64,000 nt of DNA from Flavobacteriales bacterium (GCA_020635455.1 JACJZT010000006.1:180354-244353); one strand, 5' to 3'. Counted from the first letter of the stretch, positions 1 to 9,583 are shown. Notes: generated by a model not told the origin, from the letters alone. Numbers and translations: made by a program.

Positions 1-1476
1 AAGGCCATGGTTTCGGTTCAAAAGTTCGATAGCAAAAAACTCACTGAAACCTCTGTCAATATCGTAAAGAAAATGGTTAAGGGTTTTGAATTAGAAGGCT
101 TTGTGGAGTTTGCGAATAAATACTATTTGTTTTACAGTGTATGGGACAGGCCAAATAAAACCGAGCAATTGTTTTACCGGGAAGTTGATTTTGAAAATGC
201 AAGTATTTCGGAAGAGGAAGTTCCTGTTTTGAAAGTAGACGGTTACATACGTGGTACTTTCATTGAAAGTGGAGCCGGCGGTGTAGGAGGAGTCAGAGGA
301 AAGTTCGATTTTTATTCTTCCTACGACAAAAAGAAATTGATGGTTGTATACAGAAAGAAGCCGGAAGAAAAGAAAGACGCCTTAAGTTATGACATTATCG
401 GCATGTTTGTTTTTGATGAAAACATGAAAGAAATTGGTGGCGATGAGATTAAAATGCCTTACACCGAGGCTAAGATGGACAATATTGGTTACTCAGTTGA
501 CAAAAAAGGCAATATATATATATTGGCCAGAGTCTATATTGGAGATTCAAAACGCGACCGGGAAAGAGGTTCAAATGAAGCCAATTACCGAATTGAAGTT
601 TTAAGAGTGCCTGAAGGAACTAAAAATGTTCGCAAGAATGACATTGACAAAACCGTTTTGAAACTTGGTGATCTTTTTATTCAGGACATTGTACTGTATG
701 AAGGCCCTAACGATTACATGACATGTATGGGATATTACACTCAAGGTAAGAACATCGATGGAGCAACAGGTGTTTTTACCTTTAAAATAGGCCCCGAAGG
801 AGATCTTTACGACAGAGCAGAGCACGAATTTCCTCTCGAATTGTTAAATCAGTATAAGAGTGTAAGAGCTCAGGAAAAAACCAAAAAGAAAACTGAAAAT
901 AAAATTATTGCCTTACCAAGTCTTACCTTAAGAAATTTCAAGATCATGGAGGATGGTTCTATAATTCTGGTTGGTGAACAGTACTGGAAAGAAGTATACC
1001 GGACTACAAACGCCAATGGTTCTACAACCACTACAACCTATTATTACTATTACGACATGGTCTTTACCAAAATATCTCCAACAGGGGAAATCGATTTTAT
1101 GAAATATCTTCCCAAGCGTCAAACCGGCACCAATACAGGCCAGGGTGGAATGTCCTTCAAGTATATGTACGATCAGGAGCGTAAAACACATTATCTGGTC
1201 TTTTTGGATAATGTAAAAAACATGAACCTCGATGCGAATAAAACGCCGGCAACACACCGTGACGGAGCAGGAGGATTCTTAACCGCATATGCGATCGAAA
1301 ACGAAGAAGGTGAAGTTTCAAAGGTTTCTATCCTTGATATTAAAGATGCTCAGGGGATCAGTATAAAGCAATTTAGTGTTGGAAGGATCATCGGTCTCGG
1401 TTCAGGTGAATTTCTTTTTGAAGCTTACAAAAAGAAAAAAGAGGATATTTTAGTAAAAGTCACTCTGAAGGAATGA
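1..1476 (+). CDS. Secreted/surface protein of unknown function, 5' end outside window
   Basis: The reading frame is open from base 1, so the first ATG (base 7) is probably internal and the protein is cut at its N-terminus; 489 residues are visible. I recognise no named domain. It is beta-rich, with recurring hydrophobic/aromatic strands and Gly/Asp turns, which suggests a propeller-like fold. A TTTTTYYYYY run lies near residues 340-350. The C-terminal half resembles the protein at 38238-39680: a stretch ending in SPTGEIDFMKYLPKRQ here matches DSSGDLEWENRIYKNQ there, and both end with a short LVKV/ALLKIS strand. The two are probably distant paralogues of a Bacteroidota secreted family. No T9SS sorting domain is seen. 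The next gene follows after 76 bases on the same strand. Confidence 0.7.
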   Translation, partial: KAMVSVQKFDSKKLTETSVNIVKKMVKGFELEGFVEFANKYYLFYSVWDRPNKTEQLFYREVDFENASISEEEVPVLKVDGYIRGTFIESGAGGVGGVRGKFDFYSSYDKKKLMVVYRKKPEEKKDALSYDIIGMFVFDENMKEIGGDEIKMPYTEAKMDNIGYSVDKKGNIYILARVYIGDSKRDRERGSNEANYRIEVLRVPEGTKNVRKNDIDKTVLKLGDLFIQDIVLYEGPNDYMTCMGYYTQGKNIDGATGVFTFKIGPEGDLYDRAEHEFPLELLNQYKSVRAQEKTKKKTENKIIALPSLTLRNFKIMEDGSIILVGEQYWKEVYRTTNANGSTTTTTYYYYYDMVFTKISPTGEIDFMKYLPKRQTGTNTGQGGMSFKYMYDQERKTHYLVFLDNVKNMNLDANKTPATHRDGAGGFLTAYAIENEEGEVSKVSILDIKDAQGISIKQFSVGRIIGLGSGEFLFEAYKKKKEDILVKVTLKE

Positions 1477-1552
1477 TCTCCTTCCTCTGAGATTTCAGGT
1501 AAATTCTTATTGAAAGTAGGATTCTGTATATTTAATTTTATTTTCTTTAAAA

Positions 1553-2692
1553 TTGAATATCCTTAAGTTCGTATACCCATTTTTTCTGTTATTATTTCTA
1601 CAATCCTGTAATAAAAACCCCGGAAAAGGTTTTACCATTCCACAAAACCTTAACGATGGATGGTTGATCTCTTCACCGGAGCAGTCAGGAATTAACAGAA
1701 AAAAGCTGGAAGAGTTGATCGGTGAGATCGAATATGATAATCCGGAACTCAACAGTCTGGTTGTAGCACGACATGGAAAGATAATTGTGGATGAATACTT
1801 TAATGGCTATCATCCGGACAGTCTTCAAAAAATTTGGTCTGTTACAAAGACCATTACAGGCATTATTGTTGGAATTGCTGCAGATAATAACTTATTATCT
1901 GAGAAAGACAGCATTTACAAACACCTGGATCCATATATCCATAAATTCGATTCTTCCAAAAAGGCTATCACAGTTGAACATTTACTTACCATGACAAGTG
2001 GTTTGGAATGGGTGGAGTTGGGTGGACCAAATTCAGCAGGGTTTAAGCTTGCTTACTCAAAAGACTGGATTGATTTTACGTTAAGTCAACCACTTATAAA
2101 GGTTCCGGGTACATGCTTTAATTACTCTTCAGGGAACACCATGCTGTTAGCTCCCATTATTAAAAGCTCAACAGGCACTCAAGTCAAGGAGTACGCTGAT
2201 GAGTTTTTGTTTGTACCCTTAGGGATTGCAAAGTATCAATGGGATAAACAGGGTGAGTTTTGGAATAAAACTCAGGGTGGTGAATTACCCGGAGCAAAAA
2301 AACCGGTCGATCTTAAATTTAAAAAATCCTTTTTTGAATATACCAATACGGGTTCCGGATTAAGAATGCGGTCACGGGATTTGTGCAAGATCGGACAACT
2401 CTATCTTAACAATGGAAAATGGAATGGGCGGCAAGTCGTGAGTGAAGAGTGGATTAAAAGATCAAGAGTGCCTCATTTTGGCAATTCAAACTATGGATAT
2501 CTATGGAGACTTACAAGTATCGGGAACAGTATCTGTTATTACGCAACCGGTTTCGGGCTTCAAAGGATATTTGTTTTTCCAGAAAAGGATCTGGTCATAG
2601 TTATGACCCAAAAACATTATGAAACAATGCCTCAGGGTGAAAAATGGACCAACCGTTTTGTAAACAGTTTTTTGCATATCCTAGAGCACTAA
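1553..2692 (+). CDS. Beta-lactamase-fold serine hydrolase lipoprotein
   Basis: This is a class C beta-lactamase/esterase-type serine hydrolase (Beta-lactamase family PF00144) anchored as a lipoprotein. The N-terminus is a signal peptide ending in the lipobox LQSC. The nucleophile motif SxxK is seen as SVTK near residue 96, and the second motif appears as FNYSSG (Y-S-S in place of Y-x-N). The family covers penicillin-binding enzymes, D-amino peptidases and esterases, so the substrate cannot be named. The start is TTG: no in-frame ATG lies upstream and the signal peptide begins there. At 379 residues it is a normal single-domain length. It precedes a miniature MltG-like lipoprotein by 18 bases, so the pair may act on peptidoglycan together (inference). 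Confidence 0.8.
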   Translation: MNILKFVYPFFLLLFLQSCNKNPGKGFTIPQNLNDGWLISSPEQSGINRKKLEELIGEIEYDNPELNSLVVARHGKIIVDEYFNGYHPDSLQKIWSVTKTITGIIVGIAADNNLLSEKDSIYKHLDPYIHKFDSSKKAITVEHLLTMTSGLEWVELGGPNSAGFKLAYSKDWIDFTLSQPLIKVPGTCFNYSSGNTMLLAPIIKSSTGTQVKEYADEFLFVPLGIAKYQWDKQGEFWNKTQGGELPGAKKPVDLKFKKSFFEYTNTGSGLRMRSRDLCKIGQLYLNNGKWNGRQVVSEEWIKRSRVPHFGNSNYGYLWRLTSIGNSICYYATGFGLQRIFVFPEKDLVIVMTQKHYETMPQGEKWTNRFVNSFLHILEH

Positions 2693-2710
2693 ACAGAAAT
2701 TGGAAACTAA

Positions 2711-3304
2711 ATGAACAGGATGGATCATCGTTTTAGTTCTGCCCCATTAAAATATGGTACCAATAATATTCGATCAATAAATTCAATAGTTCTCATTATT
2801 TTATTGGTGCTTTCATCTTGTTCTATTAATGGATCCTTTCGTTGGAATGCCGTCAGGGTTAAAAAGGCTGAAAACCTTGGACTTAACAAATCAGGGGTGA
2901 TAATTCTTTCATCCATTGTGGAGAAGGAAACAAACCTAAAAAGTGAAAAGGGCAAAGTAGCAAGGGTATATTTAAACCGACTGGAAAAAAACATGCCTCT
3001 TCAATCGGATCAAACTCTGAGATATGCCATAGGGGATACTTCGGGTAAAAGACTTCTGAATTCGAATCTCAATATAGATTCCCCCTTCAATACCTATAAA
3101 TTTAAAGGTTTGCCACCTTCTCCAATTTGCAAACCATCCAGAGAAACCATTCTCCTGGTATTAAATTGTAAAAAACACCCCTACTTATATTTCTGCCCGT
3201 CTCCTGAATTAGATGGTGGTTTTGTGTATGCAACAACTTACAAAGAACATACTGCAAACGTGAAGCGATATTCTGAAGCATTAAATAAAATGAACATAAA
3301 ATAA
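2711..3304 (+). CDS. Short MltG/YceG-like endolytic transglycosylase lipoprotein
   Basis: Residues about 60-190 match the catalytic domain of MltG (YceG), the endolytic murein transglycosylase: SIVEKET carries the catalytic Glu, followed by ARVYLNRL, LQSDQTLRYA, SPFNTYKFKGLPPSPI, YLYF and EHTANVKRY. Typical MltG has 330-380 residues with a membrane anchor and a LysM-like N-terminal domain; this one has 197 and lacks that domain. Its N-terminus instead ends in a lipobox (VLSSC), implying a lipoprotein. All the catalytic-domain blocks are kept, so it reads as a functional short form and not a decayed gene. It is probably cotranscribed with the beta-lactamase-fold gene 18 bases upstream. A full-length MltG elsewhere in the genome would be expected. 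Confidence 0.8.
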   Translation: MNRMDHRFSSAPLKYGTNNIRSINSIVLIILLVLSSCSINGSFRWNAVRVKKAENLGLNKSGVIILSSIVEKETNLKSEKGKVARVYLNRLEKNMPLQSDQTLRYAIGDTSGKRLLNSNLNIDSPFNTYKFKGLPPSPICKPSRETILLVLNCKKHPYLYFCPSPELDGGFVYATTYKEHTANVKRYSEALNKMNIK

Positions 3305-3483
3305 GGGTATGTCATGGATCATTCAACGGCCAACACTCCATGTAATTGGCAGAAATGTGATAGCCGGAATAATTTTGGAGAAAAAAGTATAAATAATGGG
3401 GTAACGAACAGAGTTCTTTAAGCTGTTTCAGAATGTTGAATGACGAATACTTCGTGTATAATATTTCAAAACTAAAGTAACTG

Positions 3484-4497
3484 TCAATGATTTAGCTCGT
3501 AATTACGGATAGCGCGGAACTGAATTCCGGCTATCGCAGCACCGGCAGAAATATGTATAACATTCACCAGTGCAGGAACATCAAAAAACGTATTAAAAGC
3601 GCCACTCAGAAGCTGCAAAACAAGGAGGAGCAAGACCCATTTCTGGAATTTGAATAAATGGGATTTCGGTTCCTGATGACGCAACGAATGATACACATAG
3701 AAATTTAATAATAAGATGAGAATACCAGAAATTCGATGAAAATCGAAGATCATTCCAACGTTCCAAAATGAATCAAAATTTAATACAAAACCCGAAGCAG
3801 ATTTCATTGAATCTATGATCTCCCTGCTTCTTGTTCCCGCTAAAATTTCTACAAGTAAAACGCAGAATGCCAATAACAAGGCATAATAGGTACGAGAGCG
3901 TACCATATAACTTTTGTTAGGAGAAAGGGCTGCAATGAATGAGAAAAAAGCGAGGTATGCAGCCACATAATGCACAGTTACAATTCCCGGGATTAAATTT
4001 GTTTCAACGACCACAGAACCAAGCCACCCGTTAAAAACAACCCAGAAAACCCCTGAAAGTGTCCATCTGAACCTCCATTTATCTTTGTCCTTAAACTGAA
4101 ATGCGGACGAAAGGCATAGTAAGGCGAAAATACCCGTTAGGACGCCAAAAAGGCGGTTAACCCATTCTGTATAGGCGGTTGCTCTGTTGTATGGGTGAGC
4201 GATCTTTAATTTAGGGTCGTTCCTTACCTTTTTGGCAAGATCGTTTAGGCCAAGAGTTTGAAGCAATCGAGTAAACTTTTCGATCTTCTGCAACCTCTTT
4301 TTTAGAAACTGCTCCTTATAATTGTTTGGAAGCTGAATTTCAGAGGTAGGGGGCACAACCTTTCCAAAACATTTTGGCCAATCAGGGCAGCCCATTCCGG
4401 AACCCGTGCTTCTGACGAGGCCTCCAAGAACAAATAATAAAAAAACCGAAGCTATGCTTAACAAACAAACCTTATTGAAGAATTTTTCGCTAAACAC
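3484..4497 (-). CDS. ctaA: Haem A synthase (COX15/CtaA family)
   Basis: This membrane enzyme converts haem O to haem A for the aa3-type oxidase. The N-terminus has the family signature GGLVRSTGSGMGCPDWPKCFG, and the protein has eight predicted membrane spans in two pseudo-repeats with conserved His residues (HYVAAY, HRISGI and HISAGAA). Its 337 residues include a long loop (about 50-110) between helices 1 and 2, as in the COX15-like type. The start is GTG at 4497; there is no better ATG. It is the last gene of the coxB-coxA-ctaA set, 56 bases after coxA, consistent with cofactor supply for that oxidase. The farnesyltransferase ctaB and subunit III genes do not follow it here. Confidence 0.92.
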   Translation of the reverse strand: MFSEKFFNKVCLLSIASVFLLFVLGGLVRSTGSGMGCPDWPKCFGKVVPPTSEIQLPNNYKEQFLKKRLQKIEKFTRLLQTLGLNDLAKKVRNDPKLKIAHPYNRATAYTEWVNRLFGVLTGIFALLCLSSAFQFKDKDKWRFRWTLSGVFWVVFNGWLGSVVVETNLIPGIVTVHYVAAYLAFFSFIAALSPNKSYMVRSRTYYALLLAFCVLLVEILAGTRSREIIDSMKSASGFVLNFDSFWNVGMIFDFHRISGILILLLNFYVYHSLRHQEPKSHLFKFQKWVLLLLVLQLLSGAFNTFFDVPALVNVIHISAGAAIAGIQFRAIRNYELNH

Positions 4498-4553
4498 CGA
4501 TTCGGTTTAATTGAATAATCGGAATCTAATATGGCTTCAGGCCATAATCAGAA

Positions 4554-6455
4554 TTATATGTTTCGTAACCCCAACCATTTAGCCAAAAGCGAAGAGAACT
4601 GAACAACTTCAGCCGGATCTTTGCTTTCGGGCATGGTAGGAACTGTTTTTCTGTGAGCCACTTCTTCCTCGGTTCCATCATCCGGAACGGTTTGAGGAAT
4701 GAAATCATCGTCGTATCCGGGTTTACTGTAATCGTAAGGCCATCTGTGTACTGTCGGAATTTCTCCCGGCCAGTTACCATGAATTCTTTCAACAGGTGCA
4801 GTCCACTCAAGCGTGTTTGATTTCCAGGGATTTTGAACCGATTTTTTTCCAAAGAAAATGCTGCTGAAAAAGTTGTAAAGGAAGATCAACTGTGCAAGAG
4901 CACCAACTATAGCAGCCATAGTGATCAAGACATTTACGTCGTCCCAAACTCCGAATTCAGGAAGTATGGTAAATTGGTAATACCTTCTTGGTACACCTGC
5001 CAATCCCATGAAATGCATTGGGAAGAACACCAAATACGCTGCTATGAAGGTTAGCCAGAAATGCATGAAACCAAGGGTACGGTTCATCATTCGGCCAAAC
5101 AATCTTGGGAACCACTGATAAATACCGGCCATCATTCCGAAAATTGCTGCACAACCCATTACAATATGAAAGTGGGCTACCACAAAATAGGTATCGTGCA
5201 ACTGTATATCGATCGCTGCGTTTCCAAGGAAAATACCTGTTAAACCTCCGCTGATGAAAAACGAAACAAGGCCGATGGCAAACAACATTGCCGTGGTAAA
5301 TTGTATGTTTCCTCGCCAGAGGGTTGCGAGATAGTTAAAGGTTTTAACAGCGGATGGTACCGCTATAATGAGTGTGAATATTACGAAGATCAATCCGAGC
5401 AATGGATTCATACCTGTGATGAACATATGGTGCCCCCATACGATGAACGATAAGAATGCAATACCAATGATGGAAATGATCATGGCGGTATAACCAAAGA
5501 TCGGTTTTCTTGAATTCACGGCAATTATTTCTGAAGTAATTCCCAGTGCAGGAAGAATAATTATGTACACTTCAGGGTGACCAAGGAACCAGAATAAATG
5601 CTGGAATAATATCGGGCTTCCTCCGCTGTTGGCTAAAGCACCTTCGCCGTTCAGAAAAATATCGCTCAGGTAAAAACTGGTACCAAAACTTCTGTCGAAT
5701 ATCAATAATAAAGAACCTCCGAACAATACCGGAAAAGAAAGAACACCCAGGATCGCTGTAAAGAAGAAAGCCCAGATGGTTAAAGGCATACGGTTCATGG
5801 ACATACCTTTTGTACGCATGTTAAGCACCGTAGTAATGTAGTTGATACCTCCAAGTAAGGCTGACACGATAAAGAGAACCATTGATACAAGCCATAAGGT
5901 CATACCCATTCCCGAGCCCGGCATGGCTTTTGGAATGGCAGATAATGGAGGATAAATAGTCCATCCACCTGCTGCAGGTCCTGATTCTATGAATACGCTC
6001 ACAGTTAGAACAACGGAGGACATGAAGAAGAACCAGTAGGACAACATATTCATAAAGGGCGATGCCATGTCTCTGGCCCCAACCTGTAATGGAATTAATA
6101 GATTACTAAAGGTCCCGCTCAATCCCGCTGTAAGAACAAAAAATACCATGATGGTACCGTGAATCGTAACTAAGCCCATGTAAAAGGAAGCATCGAGTTT
6201 TCCGTCGGGTGCCCATTTGCTGCCTAATAAAGCTTCTAGAATCGGGAAGCTTGTATCGGGCCATGCAAGTTGTAAACGAAACAGGATCGACATTAACATT
6301 CCAAAACATCCCATTACGATACCGGTAATAAGGAATTGTTTTGAGATCATTTTGTGATCTTGTGAAAAAACATATTTGGTTAAAAATGTTTCCTTATGAT
6401 GACCATGGTCACCGTGAACATGTGCGTCTGCAGTATGTGTTGCTGTTGAATCCAT
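4554..6455 (-). CDS. coxA: Cytochrome c oxidase subunit I
   Basis: This is the haem-copper oxidase catalytic subunit in the inner membrane, reducing O2 to water and pumping protons. Ligands are visible: His in TIHGTIM (haem a), GHPEVYII (CuB His, cross-link Tyr and the D-channel Glu), WGHHMF (CuB His pair) and HDTYFVVAHFHIV (haem a3 and haem a His). The K-channel Lys is in SAVKTFNYLATLWRG, and VPRRYY is the haem propionate region. PEVY places it in the A1-type family. Its 633 residues span twelve or more helices with a hydrophilic C-terminal tail. Ten bases separate it from coxB, so the two are cotranscribed. The N-terminus is rich in His (HTADAHVHGDHGHHKE), common in Bacteroidota homologues. 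Confidence 0.97.
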   Translation of the reverse strand: MDSTATHTADAHVHGDHGHHKETFLTKYVFSQDHKMISKQFLITGIVMGCFGMLMSILFRLQLAWPDTSFPILEALLGSKWAPDGKLDASFYMGLVTIHGTIMVFFVLTAGLSGTFSNLLIPLQVGARDMASPFMNMLSYWFFFMSSVVLTVSVFIESGPAAGGWTIYPPLSAIPKAMPGSGMGMTLWLVSMVLFIVSALLGGINYITTVLNMRTKGMSMNRMPLTIWAFFFTAILGVLSFPVLFGGSLLLIFDRSFGTSFYLSDIFLNGEGALANSGGSPILFQHLFWFLGHPEVYIIILPALGITSEIIAVNSRKPIFGYTAMIISIIGIAFLSFIVWGHHMFITGMNPLLGLIFVIFTLIIAVPSAVKTFNYLATLWRGNIQFTTAMLFAIGLVSFFISGGLTGIFLGNAAIDIQLHDTYFVVAHFHIVMGCAAIFGMMAGIYQWFPRLFGRMMNRTLGFMHFWLTFIAAYLVFFPMHFMGLAGVPRRYYQFTILPEFGVWDDVNVLITMAAIVGALAQLIFLYNFFSSIFFGKKSVQNPWKSNTLEWTAPVERIHGNWPGEIPTVHRWPYDYSKPGYDDDFIPQTVPDDGTEEEVAHRKTVPTMPESKDPAEVVQFSSLLAKWLGLRNI

Positions 6456-6466
6456 GCTGTTTTTTG

Positions 6467-8227
6467 TTAGTTAATTGCGATTGAAGGTGTTGAATTTTCG
6501 GAATTCTCGGTTTTGGGATCCTTTGCAAAGGTTGCACTTTGCTTATCGATCCAGATCTTATAATCTTCCTCGGTGTCAACCACGATTTTAAGTTTCATGT
6601 TAAAATGGGCTGCCCCACAGATCTTGGCGCATATCATCCAGTAATCAAATTCCGGATCGTTTAATTTAGCTCTCTTTTCATTGGTTGTTTCAATTGCCTT
6701 GAAAACCATTTCAGTTCCAAGACCGGGAACAACGTTTATTTGAGACCGGAACATAGGAATGTATGCCGAATGAATAACATCCCGAGCCCTGAATTTGAAG
6801 GTAACGCTTCGGTTAACAGGTATGTGGATCTCGTTATTAATGATCTTGTCATCCTGACCGGTATTGTCGTAAAAACTCTTGGCATTCTCAGTTTCGAGTG
6901 AAACCTTGATCCTTCCGATCTGAACTTTTCGGTTGTTTATGGTATTGTTGATTTCACTTTCGGTGGTACCATCTTCAATATCCGAAATTTTACTCAAGAT
7001 GTTCTTTCTTGCATCACCTACAAGTCCACCCATCTCTGAACGCAACTCAGCAAGTGTGTTGTGAAGATTAGCCTTTTGCATTTCAAGGTCTTTAATGTCT
7101 TGTTCAAGTACCGGTATCAATGCTTCAGCTTTGTCTTTAAGGGCAATTCCAAGTAAATTGTCGTTTGAAATTAAATTCCAATTGGAGTTTCCAAGTTTTC
7201 CGTCATCCCCGGGATAACGCGCTGTCCAACCAAATTGATATGCAAATATCTCAACATTGAACTGATCTCTTTCCGGATTGTTAGTGATCTTATTCCAGGT
7301 TTTTAGACCTCCAATAACCAGAATGGTCAAAACTACTGCAGGAATTGCAGTCCAGATAACTTCCAATTTGTTGTTATGGGGGTAATAAAGAGCTTTATTG
7401 CCTTTTCTTCCTCGATATCGATAGGCAAAATAGAAAAGAAGGAATTGAGTAATAACAAAAACTATAACGGTGAAGAACAGGGTGATGTTAAACATTCTGT
7501 CGAGGTCGCGGCCATGTTCGGTGGCAGCTTCCGGCAAGGTAAGTGCACCGTGAACGTAAAATTCCCAGATAAAGGCAATGAAACCTATGATCATAATAAA
7601 CATGAACACAATGGCATTTACCTTGTTCCATCCAATAACGTCCTTGCCCCTTATCTCAGATACCTGTTCGATGATCTTAACAATAATGAAGAGAATTACA
7701 GCGATAAGGATAAACAAGACGACTAACATCCAGTTTATCTTGTTAACGGTTTCCTTATCGGCAACCGGAGCGGCTACTACTTCGGAGGTTGTTGCTCCGT
7801 CAGCTTTTGCAGCACCACCGCCGGCACTTGCGTCTTCGATATACATAACAAGAGAAGCGATCTCATCGTCCGTCAGGTCGGTGAAATTGGTCATCACAGA
7901 CTTGTTAAACTGTTCAAATATTTCGTTCGCATCTTTATCACCGCTTTTTCTTAAAGCGTCATTATTTCGTATCCATTTGGTCAACCATTCGTACGAACGC
8001 CTTTTGTGAACATCCTTCAGAGCTGGTCCGACAAGCTTGTTTTTGATCGCGTGACAACTTTGACATTTTGATTCAAACAATTGTTTACCTGCCGAAATGC
8101 TTGCATCGTCAACCGCTTTACCGGTTATACTTTCCGTTATTGCAGCACCGTTGACCATGCCAAACATCAGCATGGCTGCACTTAGAAATAAGAAATTTCT
8201 GAATTTACCGAACCTTCGTATCTTCAT
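6467..8227 (-). CDS. coxB: Cytochrome c oxidase subunit II with N-terminal cytochrome c domain
   Basis: The electron-entry subunit of the oxidase. After a signal peptide (residues 1-28) comes a cytochrome c domain with CQSCH at 55-59 and a likely axial Met in SVMTNF near 112. An Ala/Gly linker and one helix (about 165-190) follow, then the two usual subunit II helices and the CuA cupredoxin domain. CuA ligands are His in DVIHSAY and C533, C537, H541 and M544. Position 535, Glu in the textbook motif, is Lys, which I recall from other Bacteroidota. A charged coiled-coil insert (about 365-455) splits the cupredoxin domain. At 586 residues it is far longer than the usual 250-350. It heads the coxB-coxA-ctaA operon. 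Confidence 0.95.
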   Translation of the reverse strand: MKIRRFGKFRNFLFLSAAMLMFGMVNGAAITESITGKAVDDASISAGKQLFESKCQSCHAIKNKLVGPALKDVHKRRSYEWLTKWIRNNDALRKSGDKDANEIFEQFNKSVMTNFTDLTDDEIASLVMYIEDASAGGGAAKADGATTSEVVAAPVADKETVNKINWMLVVLFILIAVILFIIVKIIEQVSEIRGKDVIGWNKVNAIVFMFIMIIGFIAFIWEFYVHGALTLPEAATEHGRDLDRMFNITLFFTVIVFVITQFLLFYFAYRYRGRKGNKALYYPHNNKLEVIWTAIPAVVLTILVIGGLKTWNKITNNPERDQFNVEIFAYQFGWTARYPGDDGKLGNSNWNLISNDNLLGIALKDKAEALIPVLEQDIKDLEMQKANLHNTLAELRSEMGGLVGDARKNILSKISDIEDGTTESEINNTINNRKVQIGRIKVSLETENAKSFYDNTGQDDKIINNEIHIPVNRSVTFKFRARDVIHSAYIPMFRSQINVVPGLGTEMVFKAIETTNEKRAKLNDPEFDYWMICAKICGAAHFNMKLKIVVDTEEDYKIWIDKQSATFAKDPKTENSENSTPSIAIN

Positions 8228-8271
8228 TCTTGAGTTAATTGGGTATTATTTATGCAATTATGATTTAGCCG

Positions 8272-8279
8272 CAAAATTA
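8272..8279 (-). promoter_or_regulatory. Putative -7 box of the coxB-coxA-ctaA operon
   Basis: On the minus strand this reads TAATTTTG, a match to the Bacteroidota TAnnTTTG element, 44 bases upstream of the coxB ATG. No TTG is seen at the usual -33 spacing, so this is a half match. It implies a leader of roughly 40 nt and a transcription start separate from the glycosyltransferase gene upstream. Confidence 0.4.
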
Positions 8280-8414
8280 TCTCTATTTTGCATTTAAACA
8301 CTTTTAGTTAATAAATAAATTAGATTCAATTTTTATTTAGAATCGTTTTAAATAGCTTTAGGACCGTCCCTGAATTTCTCCTGATTTTTAATGTTTTTTA
8401 CCTTAATATTTTTC

Positions 8415-9542
8415 TTACGATTCAAGAAGTTTTTCATAAACCCGGACGTATTTTGTTATGAGTTTTTGGGAGTCAAACCGATCTAATTCTTCCTTTATGT
8501 TATTCTTTAGATTGTGGTATACATCACTTTTCTCAATTTCCAGGATCTTATCGGCAATGTCATTGATGTTTTCAGGATCACACAGCAAACCTGCTGAGCC
8601 GGCTACTTCTTCCAGACTGCTACCATAGGATGTGATCACCGGTTTTCCGGAACGAAAACTTTCTACAATTGGAATTCCAAAACCTTCATATAGCGAAGTA
8701 AATATATTCGCATGGCAAAGGTGGTAAAGCATGTGTAAATCTTCATCCGATACATTTTCAAGCCATTTGACCCGATGCTCTAATTTAAGTTCAGAAATTA
8801 AGTTTTCGAATTCCTGAAACCCTTTATTTTTTTTTCCAATAAAATATAGATCCTTGCCGACGAGATTCGACACTTTCGCAAACGCTTCAAGGATGTTCTT
8901 TTGATTTTTCCTGCCTCCATATCCTCCGGTGCACATATAAAAGGGCCGGTGGATCCTGAATTTTTTACGCATACTTTCCAGCTCATCCACTGTTGGTTTA
9001 TTTAAAAACCTATAGTCTGCATCCATATAGATCACGGAAATTTTTTCTTCAGGAATAGCATATTGAAGACGTATTTGTTCAGCAGTATGGTGGCTAACCG
9101 CCACAATCCGATCCGCCCTTTCACATGCCGATCTGAATTTTCGGTCGTAAATTTTGCGGTCAATAACCCCATAGTGTTCCGGAAATACCCTGAATATCAA
9201 ATCGTGAATGGTAACAACCGTTTTTATTCCTGTTTTTTCAATACCAATTGGCAATTCATTGCTCAGGCCATGATACAGTTCGATATTATTGCGAAGCAAA
9301 TCTTTTTTTATACCCTTGCTCCGCCAGAAAGCTTTGAACAAGTTAGGTGGAAGGTGTATAGAATAGTCTGATGCTTTAAAGGTTTTATTTATATCATCAC
9401 GGTTTGGATTTATGCCCGGAGTAAAAAGATGGATATCATAATCAGGTTTTACAGATCTTATTTCCCTGCATAACCAACGGCTGTAATTTCCAAGTCCAGA
9501 TGAATTCAGAAACAACCTTTTGGCATCATAACCTATTTTCAT
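8415..9542 (-). CDS. Glycosyltransferase, GT4 (group 1) family
   Basis: A cytoplasmic GT-B fold glycosyltransferase. The N-terminal Rossmann domain starts at once (MKIGYDAKRLF, then GLGNYSRWL, the Gly-rich acceptor loop), and the C-terminal Glycos_transf_1 domain has the donor-site motif EGFGIPIVES (E-x7-E) followed by PVITSYGSSLEEVAG. There is no signal or membrane segment. At 375 residues it is of normal length. The sugar donor and acceptor cannot be told from sequence. It lies 41 bases downstream of dapD on the same strand, but no pathway link is evident; other exopolysaccharide or LPS genes are not adjacent. Confidence 0.88.
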   Translation of the reverse strand: MKIGYDAKRLFLNSSGLGNYSRWLCREIRSVKPDYDIHLFTPGINPNRDDINKTFKASDYSIHLPPNLFKAFWRSKGIKKDLLRNNIELYHGLSNELPIGIEKTGIKTVVTIHDLIFRVFPEHYGVIDRKIYDRKFRSACERADRIVAVSHHTAEQIRLQYAIPEEKISVIYMDADYRFLNKPTVDELESMRKKFRIHRPFYMCTGGYGGRKNQKNILEAFAKVSNLVGKDLYFIGKKNKGFQEFENLISELKLEHRVKWLENVSDEDLHMLYHLCHANIFTSLYEGFGIPIVESFRSGKPVITSYGSSLEEVAGSAGLLCDPENINDIADKILEIEKSDVYHNLKNNIKEELDRFDSQKLITKYVRVYEKLLES

Positions 9543-9583
9543 AAAATCTTAAAAGTACCAACTTAAACGAACCGGGCGAGTTG

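Noticed and set aside
2711..3304. Reading the short MltG as a pseudogene
   Set aside because: All catalytic-domain blocks are present, it has its own lipoprotein signal and the frame is intact.
4526..4852. 108-residue minus-strand frame overlapping the 3' end of coxA
   Set aside because: It overlaps coxA in another frame, has no start context and its product has no recognisable features.
7376..8009. Plus-strand frames of 116 and 143 residues opposite coxB
   Set aside because: They lie antisense to well-conserved coxB sequence; their composition follows that of coxB.
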